NCBI GenBank assembly: GCA_950106755.1
Contig: OX467091.1
Span: 5,101,538-5,165,537 of the forward strand
DNA from: Climacium dendroides
Taxonomy: Eukaryota; Streptophyta; Bryopsida; Hypnales; Climaciaceae
Direction: 5' to 3'
Length of the DNA stretch: 64,000 nt
Within the stretch, counting starts at the first letter, position 1. Each line of letters starts with the position of its first letter. Below, one piece after another: positions 48,092 to 59,896 of the stretch. A program made the position numbers and the translations under genes. The notes under the pieces were generated by a model. That model did no database searches. It saw only the letters and a program-made list of their open reading frames with translations, and was not told where the DNA came from.

Positions 48092-48620
48092 TTGGATGAA
48101 AGCCATCTGGATTTGTGGATGAAAGTAATCTGAATTTATGGATGAAAGTCATTCGAATTTGTGGATGAAAGACATTTGAATTTGTGGATGAAAGTAATCT
48201 GAATTTGTGGATAACAGTCATTTGAATTTGTGTATGAAAGTCATTTGAATTTGTGGATGAAAGTCATCTGGATTTGTGAATGAAAGTCATTTGAATTTGT
48301 GAATGAAAGCCATCAGGAAAAAGCCCCCCCATTGCTTTAGTACTGCTGCAGTATTGTTTCATTGCGTTTAACAGTATAGTACTCAAAGCATATTATTGCA
48401 GTATTGCAAAAAATGTTGCAACAATATATTTTCAATAGGTGCACTGTAAATTTATTGAAACAATATTGTTTGCAGTATTGCAACAATATACTTTGAGTAC
48501 TATACTGTTAACTCGTTGAAACAATACTGCAACAATGGGGGGCTTTTTCCTGATGGCCATCTGAATTTGTGGATGAAAGTGATTTGAATTTGTGGATGAA
48601 AGTCATCTGAATTTGTGGAG
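48092..48620 (+). repeat. 23-bp minisatellite split by a MITE
   Basis: Unit GTGGATGAAAGTCATTTGAA plus TTT, with gatgaaag at 48095, 48118 and 48141. About nine units run to 48310; two to three more follow at 48556-48620. The 245-bp element between them has landed inside the array. Units differ by single substitutions. Confidence 0.93.
48311..48555. mobile_element. MITE with CATCAGGAAAAAGCCCC termini
   Basis: Begins CATCAGGAAAAAGCCCCCCC and ends GGGGGGCTTTTTCCTGATG. The whole 245 bp is close to a palindrome made of gtattgcaacaatat and agtactatactgtt-type pieces. It interrupts the 23-bp minisatellite; gccatc appears next to each end. Confidence 0.9.
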
Positions 48621-49145
48621 ATACTTTATCAAGTTGTAGTTCTATTTAATGGTTGGATTTGTGTTACTAGAATACATTTTTTTTTTAAATTACAAACGTA
48701 GAACTCTGTCAAGTGGTCAACCAAGCCGGGATTGCATGGATTCTAATTCAAAATTGGATTTATAAAAATGACGTCATAGATTGAAAAAAACACAAAAATT
48801 TCAAAAAATGACCTCGTAGATTGAAAGAATACAAAAATTCCGAAAAATCACCATGTGAAGAAAACTTGGTTTCAAATCCATTCCAACAAATTGCACTCAA
48901 AAAATGATAATATTTTACTTGTATTCAAATTTTGAAGGAATTTTGAAATTCTCCTTTCAAAATTTATTAAAAAAAAAGTATTGGTGATGATATTGGTGAA
49001 TCTAATCATACGAATGGAATCTAAAGTTAAAAATCTATGACTGTAATTTGTATATGAATTCCAAAATGTTCTTCAAAATAGTAATTTATGATGATTGTTC
49101 TCAAATTGTAAACTCTGGAGAAGACTGTGGACGTTTAGAAATTAA
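48621..49145. repeat. Dispersed repeat, inverse of 58945-59930
   Basis: Reads, on the opposite strand, as a diverged copy of 58945-59407 plus 59898-59930: shared gtcaagtggtcaaccaagcc, tcaaatccattccaa and gattcaccaat(a/g)-type landmarks. It lacks the 59408-59896 insertion, so it acts as the empty site for that element. Confidence 0.85.
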
Positions 49146-52100
49146 CATAGATGGGTGAATGGAATTAGGAAAAAAATCAATTGCATTTTGAAAACATTGA
49201 AAAAGACTGGTGGGAAAATCTATAAAATTTTATTCAAAGTTAAAAATGGTGAAAATAGTTGAACTTGGTACTTTAAAAAACAGTTCATTGTGGAAATTGA
49301 AGGAAAATAGCAAATAGAATTCAAAAAATACTATGAACACCAATTCTAGTCATAATCCAAATCATAGAGGTTTAGAGGCCCATATTAGTGGGTTGTACAA
49401 ATTTCAAAAAATGTAAAGATGTGCTATAAAAGTGAATTGATAATTTAAAAAAACTTATAAACTATAATTAATAAAATATAATCATTTTCTTGTAGCTAAC
49501 ATTGTATACTAGGGAAAAAAATAAACAAATATTGTACTATAGAATGTTTACCAATAAAATTTGAAACAAAATATTAAACATTTCTTTTAAAATTGATTGT
49601 AGAGTGAATATTGGTACTTTCATCCAAGTTCTTTTTTGTGGTTTAGAATGTTGAGTTTTCTAAATGGTGATTTAAGAAGTTTCCTTACTTTACTTCTTGT
49701 TTGAAGTCATTTTCAACTACACTTTTTGAATTAAAAATGTCTATTTGGAAGGGAGAATATATTTGTGCTAATTGAACAATAGAGTATTGGTAGAAAAAAA
49801 TTTTAAAAATTTTACATTGTACAAATATTAAAGAGATTGTACAAAAATGAAGAAATTAAGATTGATGGATGAAAAATACAATTTTCTTTGTACATGGGAC
49901 ATATTTACATTCATTAATTGTTCCAAATCAAAACATTGTGCTTTAAGAAATCAAGGTAGATGAGCCCATTGTGGGCATAATGGTTACCTTGCTCACATGG
50001 GATGGATGAGTTTTATTTGTTTTTAATTGTCTTGTAGACAAATGCAAGAAAAAAGAGATAAGAATCTTTATGAGAAACATAACTTGCCTAGACCACAACA
50101 ATGACCTACAAAAGGACTAATTAACTAGATCAATGTTAGATTTTCTCATAGTGATTTTGTAAGTCATCGTAGACCTTGCTTCCACTAAGTATTTGTCATT
50201 GCATCTTTTGACAAAATATGAATTTGTTATAAATTTCAAAACGTGACTATAATGGCCTCACTTGTAATTGAATGGAATAGGAAAAATGACTAGAATGGGA
50301 CATGGTACCTTTTGTCCTAAAATTATTAACTATCTTAAAAAATGTTGTTTGGTGCTTTATCATAAGTTTTGAAAAAGTATACTACTAATATAATGACAAT
50401 GGAGAATAACAAATTGTTGTTACAAGCTATCTGATTATCTACAATTTAGGCAAACTTTGTGCATCAATGGGTCAAGGGACTTGCTACAAAGGACCTATGT
50501 TTGTATTGGTAATGCTAGGTACTAACTCCTGCCAAAATAAGACCACAATGCCGCCTCTACTAGCCCAATGCAAGGTCCCAAAGCCAAACTCTAGAATGCA
50601 TTTGTGCACTAGTTATTGGAAATTATGGCATTAGATTTCATATACAAGTATAACTAATTCATCTCATTTGTCATCGTTAAAGAATCTTTGGCCTATCAAG
50701 TACTATTATTAGCTTTCTAAAGTTTATTTGGATGCCATGTTGGAGGAAGGATGCAACGATTCTATTTCCTTTCGAATGTGGATAATGGTAACTATATTGA
50801 GGTGTCTTTCTTCACATGAAATACAATAACCTCGTGAGTAAGAAGTTGATGCCCTCGAGAGAGAATGAAAGAACTTTGAAGTCTTTGGTCCATGTAGTTC
50901 ACCAAGACCCTTAGGCATAGTGATGGGGAGCTACATCTACTACTTGGAAGCACTCTTTTTATAATACCACCCCAAAAATTGGATACAAAATTGGGCTTGA
51001 AACTAAGCTCCAACAAAGGATATTGTTTGAGAAGCTCAAATACTTTGGCCTCATATATGAAGAAAATAAAGTGGCGACCATTCTTATCTAAAATCTAGAG
51101 AAAACAAACAAAACATGTTTTTTTTGCATGGCAAAGCCAATTTGGGTGAGACATCCCAAAAATTGCTATTTTTGTGGAGTATTTAATATGCCATGAATAG
51201 AGTTGTTTTCATACATGAATCATTCAATGTTAACGAGGTGTGTCACTTTGCCTAGCGGGACACAATATACATTGGTATGGCAAGTCATACTCACTGCCTC
51301 CCACTTTGAAGACATGCAACTATGACAAGTATCAAGAGCAATGCATTTTTTGTTTGATAATTGATGTAAACAACTAGTATTTTGCTCATGGGATGCAAGT
51401 AAACCAATTGAAAACTTGCTCCAACTTTTACTACTCCCTTCTTCTTTTACAAATAAATCACTCCAAATGGATGGTTGGACCTACGTCCATTTACATTTTA
51501 TGTCCTTTTTCCTCTTATTTTGAGGAATAGAAATTAGCTACCTTCAAAGAAAAAAACCCTTCTCAATTAAAGTCAAACTATGGTAGAAGAACCTATTTTG
51601 GACAACCCCCATGTGATGACTTTCTAGATTGATCTATTGTGGACAACACTTGGATGTACTATTCATTAAAAAGATTTTTTGTTTGTACCTTCTTGTCCAC
51701 TCATCCTTCTTCCTTCTTTACTTAGGGAAAAGAACCAAATAGGGTGTTTTTTCTATTTTTTATGAAGTGCCAAAGTGGCAATATAAAATGTTATAGTGGT
51801 GCTCCAAATTCCAACGTTCATATACATATTGGATTAAAAATATCACATTCGCACATATCACATGTCTTTAATTTTGTTTTTATCTATAATCTGTTGATTT
51901 CATCTAAGATTTTTCTTAACTTGAAGTTTTATGGCAAAAAACTTCATAATATATTGCCAATTTTTATATTGCCAAATTATTATTTTTTGGTACAATCTAG
52001 CACTAGAAAGCCAAAACTAACCATAATGGGTTCAAATGAAAAATCCACTTCTATATAGAATAAAATATTCATTTTGAGGGGATTTTATTTTTATTTTATT

Positions 52101-52187
52101 TTTTATTCTTCCTCATCCTCATATTTACACACATTGAGTTGAATTTCTCAATAAATTTCCCACATCCTACATGTAGTTAGCACAAAT
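49146..52187. other. Long AT-rich spacer
   Basis: Three kilobases without a supportable gene. 51570-51735 resembles the reverse complement of 55080-55250 (ggtagaagaaccta, tccacaatag). 52058-52140 resembles 29390-29470. Short minus-strand frames at 50724-51016 have no recognisable product. Confidence 0.55.
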
Positions 52188-52461
52188 GGGGGGGACGTTA
52201 AACCCTACCCACGAAATGGGTCTAACAAGGTGGATTTACCCCGGGGGGAAACGCAAGAATTTTTCAAATCTCACATAAATGTATTTTTGCAAATTTTGAA
52301 CTCATATTTGCAATCAAAGACCCCAAATTAGCTACGAGAGATCTAAAATGTGCCCTAGATACAATTCAAAATTGGGGAGGGGGCATGTTTTTACTTTTAT
52401 CCCCGAAGAATCCCAGATTAACCTGTTGGGTGCACTTCGTGGGCAGGATTTAGTGTCCTGC
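52188..52461 (+). mobile_element. Mutator-type MITE, copy 1
   Basis: Begins GGGGGGGACGTTAAACCCT and ends ATTTAGTGTCCTGC; the ends are imperfect inverted repeats (GGAC..TAAA.CCT.CCC). It is the same element as 53573-53885, with about 80% similarity by eye. Flanks AGCACAAAT and ATTACAAAT agree at 7 of 9 positions, consistent with a worn 9-bp target duplication. Confidence 0.8.
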
Positions 52462-52514
52462 ATTACAAATAGGGCAGTAAATAATTAAGGCACTCTCTAC
52501 AAACTTCATGCTTA

Positions 52515-52990
52515 CATCAGGAAAGTATCCCCTGCTTTCGACAATATTGTTTCCATGCTTAAACAGTGGAGTACTAAAAACATACTGCTACAATACAACA
52601 ACAATATATTTTCAATGGATAGAGTACACCCTCCATTGAAATTGTATTGTTGCAATATTGAAATCAATATGTTTTCAATACTCTACTGTTCAAGCATTGA
52701 AATTGTATTGTTGCAATATTGAAATCAATATGTTTTCAGTACTCTACTGTTCAAGCATTGAAATTGTATTGTTACAATATTGAAATCAATATGTTTTCAG
52801 TACTCTACTGTTCAAGCGTTGAAATTGTATTGTTGCAATATTGAAATCAATATGTTTTCAATACTCTACTGTTCAAGCGTTGAAATTGTATTGTTGCAAT
52901 ATTGAAATCAATATGTTTTCAGTACTCTACTGTTCAAGCATTGAAATAGTATTGCAACAATATTGTTGCAATGGGGGCTTTTTCCCAATG
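52515..52990. mobile_element. MITE with CATCAGGAAA termini and amplified arm
   Basis: Related to 48311-48555: left end CATCAGGAAAGTATCCCC, right end GGGGGCTTTTTCCCAATG. The left part pairs with the right part (cttaaacagtggagtact against agtactctactgttcaag). The right arm is multiplied into five 61-bp units (see next entry). Confidence 0.85.
52632..52968. repeat. 61-bp tandem repeat, five units
   Basis: ctctactgttcaagc begins at 52681, 52742, 52803, 52864 and 52925, an exact 61-bp period with only one to three differences per unit, so amplification is recent. It lies wholly inside the inverted-repeat element. Confidence 0.95.
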
Positions 52991-53572
52991 TAGATAGTTA
53001 TTCATCCATCCATCCATCCACTGGTTTGACTTTTGCACATTCATCACCTCCTGAATGACAAGACTGGCGTACGAACTCTTCCACAGATTAAACAAATTTG
53101 TAGCCTCAGCTACTATCAAGAGTAGGTTCATATTGTAAGCTTCAATAAAGTTATCAGTGGCTTCCAAAAGATGAAGCCAACTGAAGAAGCTCAGGCATTG
53201 AATGGTGTGTGGTGCTTTGCAAATTAAAACTCTCCTCTGCGTCTGCTCGGCTTGCGGCTCAGGCCTGGCAAGCCAAGGTCCCGTCTGGGTTCTGCTTCTT
53301 TTTTGTTTTGGTCTCTGAAAACTTTTGAATTGGTTGCTTTGGACTCTGAAAATGTAAAAAAAAAAAAGGGCACCTGGGTCGCCGTACTTACTGTTTCCCC
53401 TTGCAATGGAAATTGGCCATGCATTTTTAAATTTTTTTTTATAAAACAAACTCTTGTTTGCTGCCAACCTGGTGAACAACATCAAAAGTTGTGTGAACCC
53501 ATTCAAAACCATACACAGATCCCAATTGCTCAGAGTGGCACCGGCTCTGCTTTCTAGCCATGCTTGTGGGAG
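52991..53572. other. Spacer between two MITEs
   Basis: Somewhat higher GC near 53200-53560, with overlapping frames on both strands (52934-53512 minus, 53252-53557 plus). None shows a recognisable domain and the minus frame starts inside the 61-bp repeat, so I do not call a gene. An 11-A run lies near 53357. Confidence 0.45.
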
Positions 53573-53885
53573 GGGGGGACGTTAAAACCTGCCGACGAAA
53601 TGGGCACAGCAGGCTGGATTTACCCCGGGGAAAAACACAGGAATTTTTTATTTTTCACATAAATTTTACCCCGGGGAAAATGCAGGAATTTTTAAATTTT
53701 TGACATAAATTTTTTTTGCAAATTTTGAATTCATATTTGCAATCAGAGACCCCAATTTAGCTAGATAGATTTGAAATATACCCTAGACACAATTCAAAAT
53801 AGGGGGCATGTTTTTTACTTTTATCCCTGGAGAATCCCAAATTACCTTGTTGGGTTCATTTTGAGGGCATGATTTAGTGTCCTGC
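53573..53885 (+). mobile_element. Mutator-type MITE, copy 2, perfect 9-bp target duplication
   Basis: Begins GGGGGGACGTTAAAACCTGC and ends GATTTAGTGTCCTGC. It is flanked by TTGTGGGAG on both sides (53564-53572 and 53886-53894), a perfect 9-bp duplication, the length typical of Mutator-like elements. An internal piece with taccccggggaaaa is doubled compared with copy 1. Confidence 0.93.
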
Positions 53886-53894
53886 TTGTGGGAG

Positions 53895-54901
53895 TGCTTG
53901 TGGTGAAAGTACAATACGAAAACAATGTTTGGGGGAACTAAGGTAACAGGCTTTGAAATTGCACAGGCTCTAAAACTACCCACATCCTCAAATGTACACT
54001 ATGTATACATGTTGCTTTTTGCATAGTCTTCAACAATGTACAAACAATGTACATTTAAGGAGTTGGACGATTTTAGGGCCCTATGCCATTTCAACTTCAA
54101 AATTTTATAACTGACTCCACAAAGCTCCAGAAAATATGAAACTACTTAGGTTAGATGCCGATTCCACTTGTCTTTCTTGAAAATTGTTTCAAGAAGCATT
54201 GCCTCCCCAAAATTTAGTTTCAACTCATAGGTGGGCAATTTCTGGACCTCTTACGTTAGAATCACCGACAGTGAATTCATTATTTGCCGCTGAAATTGGG
54301 AAAAAAACTAGTTGCAATTTTTTTTTTTAAAACACATGGACAATTCCCATTGATAAAAGAAACAATACAGATAACCACAGCACAGCAGAGGATGAATCAC
54401 AGGAAGACTTTTTAAAACCCCGCTGCAAATTGAAAACAGCTAGAAAAAAATCAGTGAGGAAATCAATAAAACTTCCTTTTTGGAAGAAAGAATGAAGGAA
54501 AAATGGACTTGGTACTTGAAAAACTGGTTCACTATGGGAATTGTAGAAGAAAAATAGCAAGTACCCCCCCCCAATTAGCCAACTTGTAACCAATTCACCA
54601 TTCATACAAAATTGTTGGACAAAAAGCCAATTTTGTTAAATTGTCTTGGTACTAATTAACGACTTTGTATTGGCATTTTTTCAAGGCATTTTTCTTAAAT
54701 CTTTACCAATTTGTAGATGAAAACTCCCCAAACAGTTTTTCAAAATCTACAAAAAATTGTACCCAAAATTATTCACTTCTAAGGTTGCCACTTCTAAAGT
54801 ACTATTAATAGAGTTGCACACTACTCAGAATTCACCTTCCATTTGTCCTTGTCATACGCTTCATTTTCAATAAGGTAGAAGTAGCAGTTGTAGATTACTT
54901 A
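53895..54901. other. AT-rich spacer
   Basis: 54060-54200 belongs to the same diverged repeat as 46.1 kb and 57.4 kb. A second half-terminus, taaggtagaa, lies at 54871. No gene is supported; the 54327-54605 minus frame looks like chance hydrophobic translation of T-rich DNA. Confidence 0.5.
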
Positions 54902-55638
54902 AGGTAGAAGTATCTATTTTAGATAACATAAACATTTCAATGTGTATGATTTGGGAAGTCATGGAGGAACTAATTTGGGGTGTACAAAAATAAGGTGATC
55001 AAAGAATGACAAAAAAAAAACAGAATTTTTTTCTCCTAGAATGTATATTTTATTGAATATAAAAGAGGATTTTTCATCCAGACCCATTTGGGTTACCTTT
55101 GGCACTTTTTCCTAAGCCAAGAAAGAAGAGAGATGAATGTGCGAGAAGGTACAAATAGAAAATCTTTCTCAACAACCAATGTTGTCCACAATAGGCCAAC
55201 CTATGCAACCATCATGGGTGCCTGTCTGAAATGGGTTCTTCTACCTTGAGCGATTTTGGAGCAAATGGTGAGGAGTATGGGATGGTGGAAATTTTTTTCC
55301 ATGTAGGAAGATAGGAAATATGGAGATGCTTAATTTTTCAGAATTTTATTCCTGAAATTGAAGTTACAATGAATTTCAGGAGCCAAAAAGTATTGTTGAT
55401 CCATAGTTAATGTTTAGAGTATTCTAATTTTGATCACTGAAGAACTACTTTCTTGGTCATCTCTTCTTACTTTCTTGCTCACTACTTCACGACATGTGTC
55501 ATGACTTTATTAGTCTTGACTTTGAAAAAGACAAAAAAAAAAAAAAAACATTCCAAATTTGAGTTCTAGCCTGAGGCTAGATATAGCACTCCCTACAGGT
55601 TGGATACTGGACATGGTTGACAACTAATGCTTCTACCT
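54902..55638. mobile_element. Possible TA|AGGT-family element, 737 bp
   Basis: Begins AGGTAGAAGTATC after TA and ends GCTTCTACCT before TA. Only about 10 bp of the ends pair well, and another left-type end lies 29 bp upstream, so the boundaries are uncertain. The interior 55080-55250 is an inverted relative of 51570-51735. Confidence 0.5.
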
Positions 55639-55819
55639 TATCCTCCCCTGTTCTGTTTTCACTCAAAAATAGGGGTCAAATTTGAGGAGTCATCCATTTT
55701 AGGTGTAGTTACACTCAGGCTCTTCACCACCTTGTTTTGCAAGCTTAAAGGGTAATTGAAAACTGAAATTATAACGTGATTCTAGTCTTTTTCAAACTTC
55801 ACCATAAGCATGCCTAGTA

Positions 55820-56165
55820 AGGTAGAACTACCCATTACCACCATTTACCCAATTCCCCCACCTACAGGTTCCTCCCATTTCAGTCACTGGCTCATCTTAT
55901 TACCATAATCTTACTCATCCATGATCATGATGGCAATGCACTGGGGAGCGGACACTTCAGATCATGCTTTACCAAGGGTCTACTCACAGTTTTACATTTC
56001 GGCTTTGAAAAATCACAAAAAATTCAATTCTTGTCAGAATGTCTTCATTTTTTTTGCAATTGACTTCTCTCAAACAATTCAATCTCTGGAAAATATGAGA
56101 GCTCATAAATAGCTTCTCCAAAGTACCTAGATAGCAAATCTATATGGTAATGGGTAGTTCTACCT
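55820..56165. mobile_element. TA|AGGT-family MITE, 346 bp
   Basis: The best-preserved copy: AGGTAGAACTACCCATTACC at the left, GGTAATGGGTAGTTCTACCT at the right, perfect inverted repeats over about 20 bp, with TA outside each end (55818-55819 and 56166-56167). The frame 55921-56112 within it is short and without similarity. Confidence 0.93.
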
Positions 56166-56167
56166 TA

Positions 56168-57340
56168 GGCCAAAACTTAACCCTGAAAACGTAGCTCAAC
56201 TAATGTAACTTAACTTAACATTTTAACTTAACTGAGGCCTCCATTGTGTTGCTCCCTTTGGTCAGTCCAGCCATTGCAAAAACATGGTTTTCTAATCTGC
56301 GGCACCTGCAAAAAAATGAAATTATTTGAAGACCTCGAAACCAACACCCCTGTGCCGTTGCTATAAGCTTTTTCTTGTCTTTTTGAAATTAAAAAAAAGA
56401 AAAGTGCTGGGCTATAAGGACCCAACTTACAACTTTTGAAAGTCTTTGAAAGAAAGTTCAGTTCCAGACTTTGATGCAGCCTTTGGCTAGTTGTGTAAGC
56501 TTAGAACAATTTTTTACTGCATTGTTTTTATCATAACTTACTGCAGCTTTTTTGTTACTGCAGCTTTTGTTACCTTACTACAGTTGGACCTCCTATCAGT
56601 CCCATGTAAGTTAGGACTGCACATGTGACATTGATTAACCCCTTATCAGGATGATGACCTATTTCCAACCATAGAAAAAATTCCCAACCTAGAGAAATAG
56701 ATTTAAGGGAGATTGATAATTTTTTATACTTTTTTCCTCACAAACAAAATTATCATGATTTTTATACATAAAGATTCTATTTGTCTTATTCTTGATCTAC
56801 AAACAAATCCATTTTCAACCATAGGTTGCTCACAAAACTGATGTAGGTGATCATCGTGGCTTTTATTGTACAAATTATGATCATTTTATGCTTTCAATGT
56901 ACAGTTCTTGGACACTTTTGTTGTTCCTACTGATATTGGCACACACAATAGAGTTGATTAGAAATGGAAGAGTCTAAGCTATAGAAATGGATTGACTCCT
57001 TTAGTGCTTGATTTTGGAGGGGGGGGGGGATTTTTGCATATTTATGCTTACGTCTTTATAAATATTTATTATTCACTTCAATTTCATCAACTTGATCACA
57101 TAGGAAGTGTGGCTTTTTAAAAGCCAAGAATTGGTTTGAATGAACGAGAAGCTTTGTATGGTGAAACCAACCCTTGGAACTTCTTTTGGTCATCACCCAA
57201 GATTGGGATGTTGGAGCACAAAGGGATTAGCTTATTTCTCACACAAGCAACATCAATTGTCGTTATCATTTTCCACACTTTTTCTACATCATCAAATCCC
57301 TTTCTAAGAGCTGGCCAAGAGCAAAAGCTTTTGTGACATA
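56168..57340. other. AT-rich spacer
   Basis: No gene. Contains tandem-like ttaactta phrases near 56210, gttactgcagctttt twice near 56540-56570, and a nine-G run near 57020. Short frames (56228-56425 and 57136-57336) are unsupported. Confidence 0.5.
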
Positions 57341-57632
57341 AGGTAGGTGGCTCTTAAACCGACCCTTTAAGAGCTGATTGCATTTTGGGGACAGCTAAAC
57401 ATCTCAAAACAATTTTCAGTGAATTTTGGTAGGAAGAAAAAAGGAATAGGCATCTAATCCAAGTTCTTTCATATTTTTTGGACCTTTGTGGAATTAATTA
57501 CAAATTTTTGAAGTTGAAACGCAGTGGTTTCTAAAACCGACCCCCTTCTGAAATGTACGCAGTTAGTACATTTCAGAAGTAAAATGTACCAGGTCAGTTT
57601 TAGAACCAGGTCAGTTTAAGAGCCACCTACCT
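57341..57632. mobile_element. TA|AGGT-family MITE, 292 bp
   Basis: AGGTAGGTGGCTCTTAAACC and its inverse GTTTAAGAGCCACCTACCT bound the element, flanked by TA. Near-perfect inverted repeats of about 24 bp. A second small hairpin (cttctgaaatgtac/gtacatttcagaag) is inside. Confidence 0.93.
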
Positions 57633-58070
57633 TACCGTACATGAAGGTTTGATTCGGCACTCACTCAGGCACTGAAATTGAATTTCCGTGTCATATTCCG
57701 AATAGTCACGTTACCTTGCACAAGATGACATGTGGCACTTTTTTTTCTTGACATAATGTACCATTGTTGAAAGAATTTGACCTTCATGTAAGTTAGGGTA
57801 ACCAAGGGCAGAATTGAGGACCTTTTGGGGGTTTTAAAAATGTTTTTTTTGGGTTTTTTTTTAAAGGTATGATGAAGAGTTGTTATGATGTAAGTTATGA
57901 TATTTTTGGTAAATGCATGCTTTCATAAATGACTTGACTGCACTTCTATAACTTATTTATGGCTCCTGACTACTCTTGTGTGCAGCTTGTATCATGCCAT
58001 TCATTTCCATGTGTAATGATTCTTCATATCCACAATTAAGAGTGCAAATTATTAACCTCTAGAATTTTGG
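57633..58070. other. AT-rich spacer
   Basis: Nothing recognised beyond T-runs near 57843-57863. Confidence 0.5.
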
Positions 58071-58745
58071 AGAAGACCTTGACCAGCCAGGGAGAGATTT
58101 TCACCTTCATCATTCAACCCAATTCCCATTCACCAAATATAATGATGGAAACAACCTTTAAGGTAGTATGCTCTAAAAGCGACCATTTAAGGGCTGGTTC
58201 GCCTTTTCATTTCATAGGTTTTCATGGACAAGAGTATTTTTATATCATTTTTTAGAGAAAGAAAAATAGACATGGAACTTAACAGAAGTGGTTTTGTATT
58301 TTTCCAAGTATTTTTTGATTACTTCTAAATTTTCAAAGATTAAAGGATATAGGCACCTATTGGTGACTATAGGTCTTCCAAAAATCTGTCCACTTGTAAC
58401 CTGTAGAAGACCTTGACCAGCCAGAGCCAGGGAGAGATTTTCACCTCCATCATTCAACCCAATTCTGATTCACCAAATATAATGATGGAAACAACCTTTA
58501 AGGTAGTATGCTCTAAAAGCGACCATTTAAAAGGGCCGGTTCGCCTTTTTTTTCATAGGTTTTTGTGGACAAGTTAGAGTATTTTTATATCATTTTTCAG
58601 AGAAAGGAAAATAGACATGGAACCTAATATAATTGATTTTGTATTTTTTTCAAGTATTTTTTTATTACTTCTAAATTTTCAAAGATTAAAGGACATAGGC
58701 ACCTATTTGTGACTATAGGTCTTCCAAAAATCTGTCCACTTGTAA
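58071..58745 (+). repeat. Direct tandem duplication, 334-bp unit x2
   Basis: agaagaccttgaccagccag begins at 58071 and 58405, and the two units stay aligned to tctgtccacttgtaac (near 58394 and 58744). They differ at scattered sites and a few indels. Each unit contains a TA|AGGTAGTATGC left terminus (58161, 58501). Confidence 0.95.
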
Positions 58746-58944
58746 CTTGTAAAGAGATGTGCACATTCAAAGATTTTGATTGGCTCTTGCAATAGAAAAA
58801 TAATTTTTTCTAGATGCATTTACTTGCTAAAGTGGTCCATTTAAGGATCACTTCATCTCCATTCTGCCCCTAAAGCTAAGGTCCATTCAGCCCCTAAAGC
58901 TAAGGTCCATTCAAAAGAGATGGTTCGTTATATAGCAACTACCT
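58501..58944. mobile_element. TA|AGGT-family element, partly duplicated
   Basis: Left end AGGTAGTATGCTCTAAAAGC, right end GTTATATAGCAACTACCT, flanked by TA. A second copy of the left end and adjoining 334 bp lies at 58161 because of the tandem duplication, so the original insertion may start there. Confidence 0.72.
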
Positions 58945-59407
58945 TAACCCCTAAATGTCCATAGTCTTCTTCAGAATTCACTATTCGAAAAAAATCCATC
59001 ATAAAGTATTATTTTGAGGAATATTTTGGAATTCTTATTCAAATAAAAGTTGTAGATTTTGATTTTAAGTTTTCATCCATATGGTTAGATTCACCAATGC
59101 TATCATCAATATTTTTTTTATAAATTTTGAAAGTAAAAGTTCTAAGTCCTTCCTAATTCTATTACAAATAAAGTAAAATCATTTTTTTGAGTGCAATTTT
59201 TTGGAATGGATTTGAAATGAGGTTCTCTTGACATGGTGATTTTTTTGAAATTTTTGGGTTATTTAAATCTATGACCTCATTTTTACAAATCCAGTTTTAT
59301 ATTAGAGTCCATACAATTTTGGCTTGGTCAACCACTTGACATACTTCCACATTTGTAATTTTAGAAAAAATATGCACTCTAGAAACATCAAATCCAACCA
59401 TTAGATA
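58945..59407. repeat. Dispersed repeat, inverse of 48621-49145
   Basis: Begins TTAACCCCTAAATGTCC, a terminus shared with the TTAA family, and runs colinear with the reverse complement of 48621-49145, until interrupted by the element starting at 59408. Non-coding. Confidence 0.82.
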
Positions 59408-59896
59408 AGGTAAAACATGCCATTGTGGTTAGAATGAGGAGTTTGACATCATCTTATTGCTGAATTTTTTTTTAAAAATCCCACATTAGTACAAGTATAA
59501 GAAAAAGCAAGTGCAATTGAAATTATATATATATTTTTTAACAAAGTATGAATTTGCTAGAAATTCTTAAAGTGTTTAGCCCAAAAGAGTCTGTAAACTA
59601 CCTTAAAACCAACAAAATTTGAATGCATAATGCTCATCTTACTACCTAATGCAGTTAAAATATTTTCTATCATGGAAGTTCTAAAAAGTCAGTTTTTACA
59701 ATGAATTTCACACTACAAAGTCAGAATTTTCTCTAATGAGGTCACGCTTCACTTCATTATTGTTATGTAAGACACGCATTGTGACCCACATCTCACATAC
59801 TCAAAAAAACATCACAATAGGTCATTTTTTAGGTCTTCTAGGTCATTTTCTAGGTGACCGCAATGGGTCATTTGACCACAATGGGCTGCTTTACTT
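59408..59896 (+). mobile_element. TA|AGGT-family MITE, 489 bp, copy with in-window empty site
   Basis: Left AGGTAAAACATGCCATTGTG, right CACAATGGGCTGCTTTACTT, flanked by TA at 59406-59407 and 59897-59898. The diverged copy near 48.64 kb has a single TA and no insert at the equivalent point. About 80% similar by eye to 62497-62940. Confidence 0.93.

Noticed and set aside
48092..48620. CRISPR-like array
   Set aside because: The 23-bp units are contiguous with no unique spacers; it is a minisatellite in a plant genome.
52934..53512. 192-residue minus-strand frame
   Set aside because: No recognisable domain, it starts in the 61-bp repeat and overlaps an equally long plus-strand frame; probably chance.
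52188..53885. Reading the two direct repeats as LTRs of a small retrotransposon (TRIM)
   Set aside because: The repeats have inverted termini of their own. One has its own perfect 9-bp flanking duplication, and there is no primer-binding site or polypurine tract beside them.
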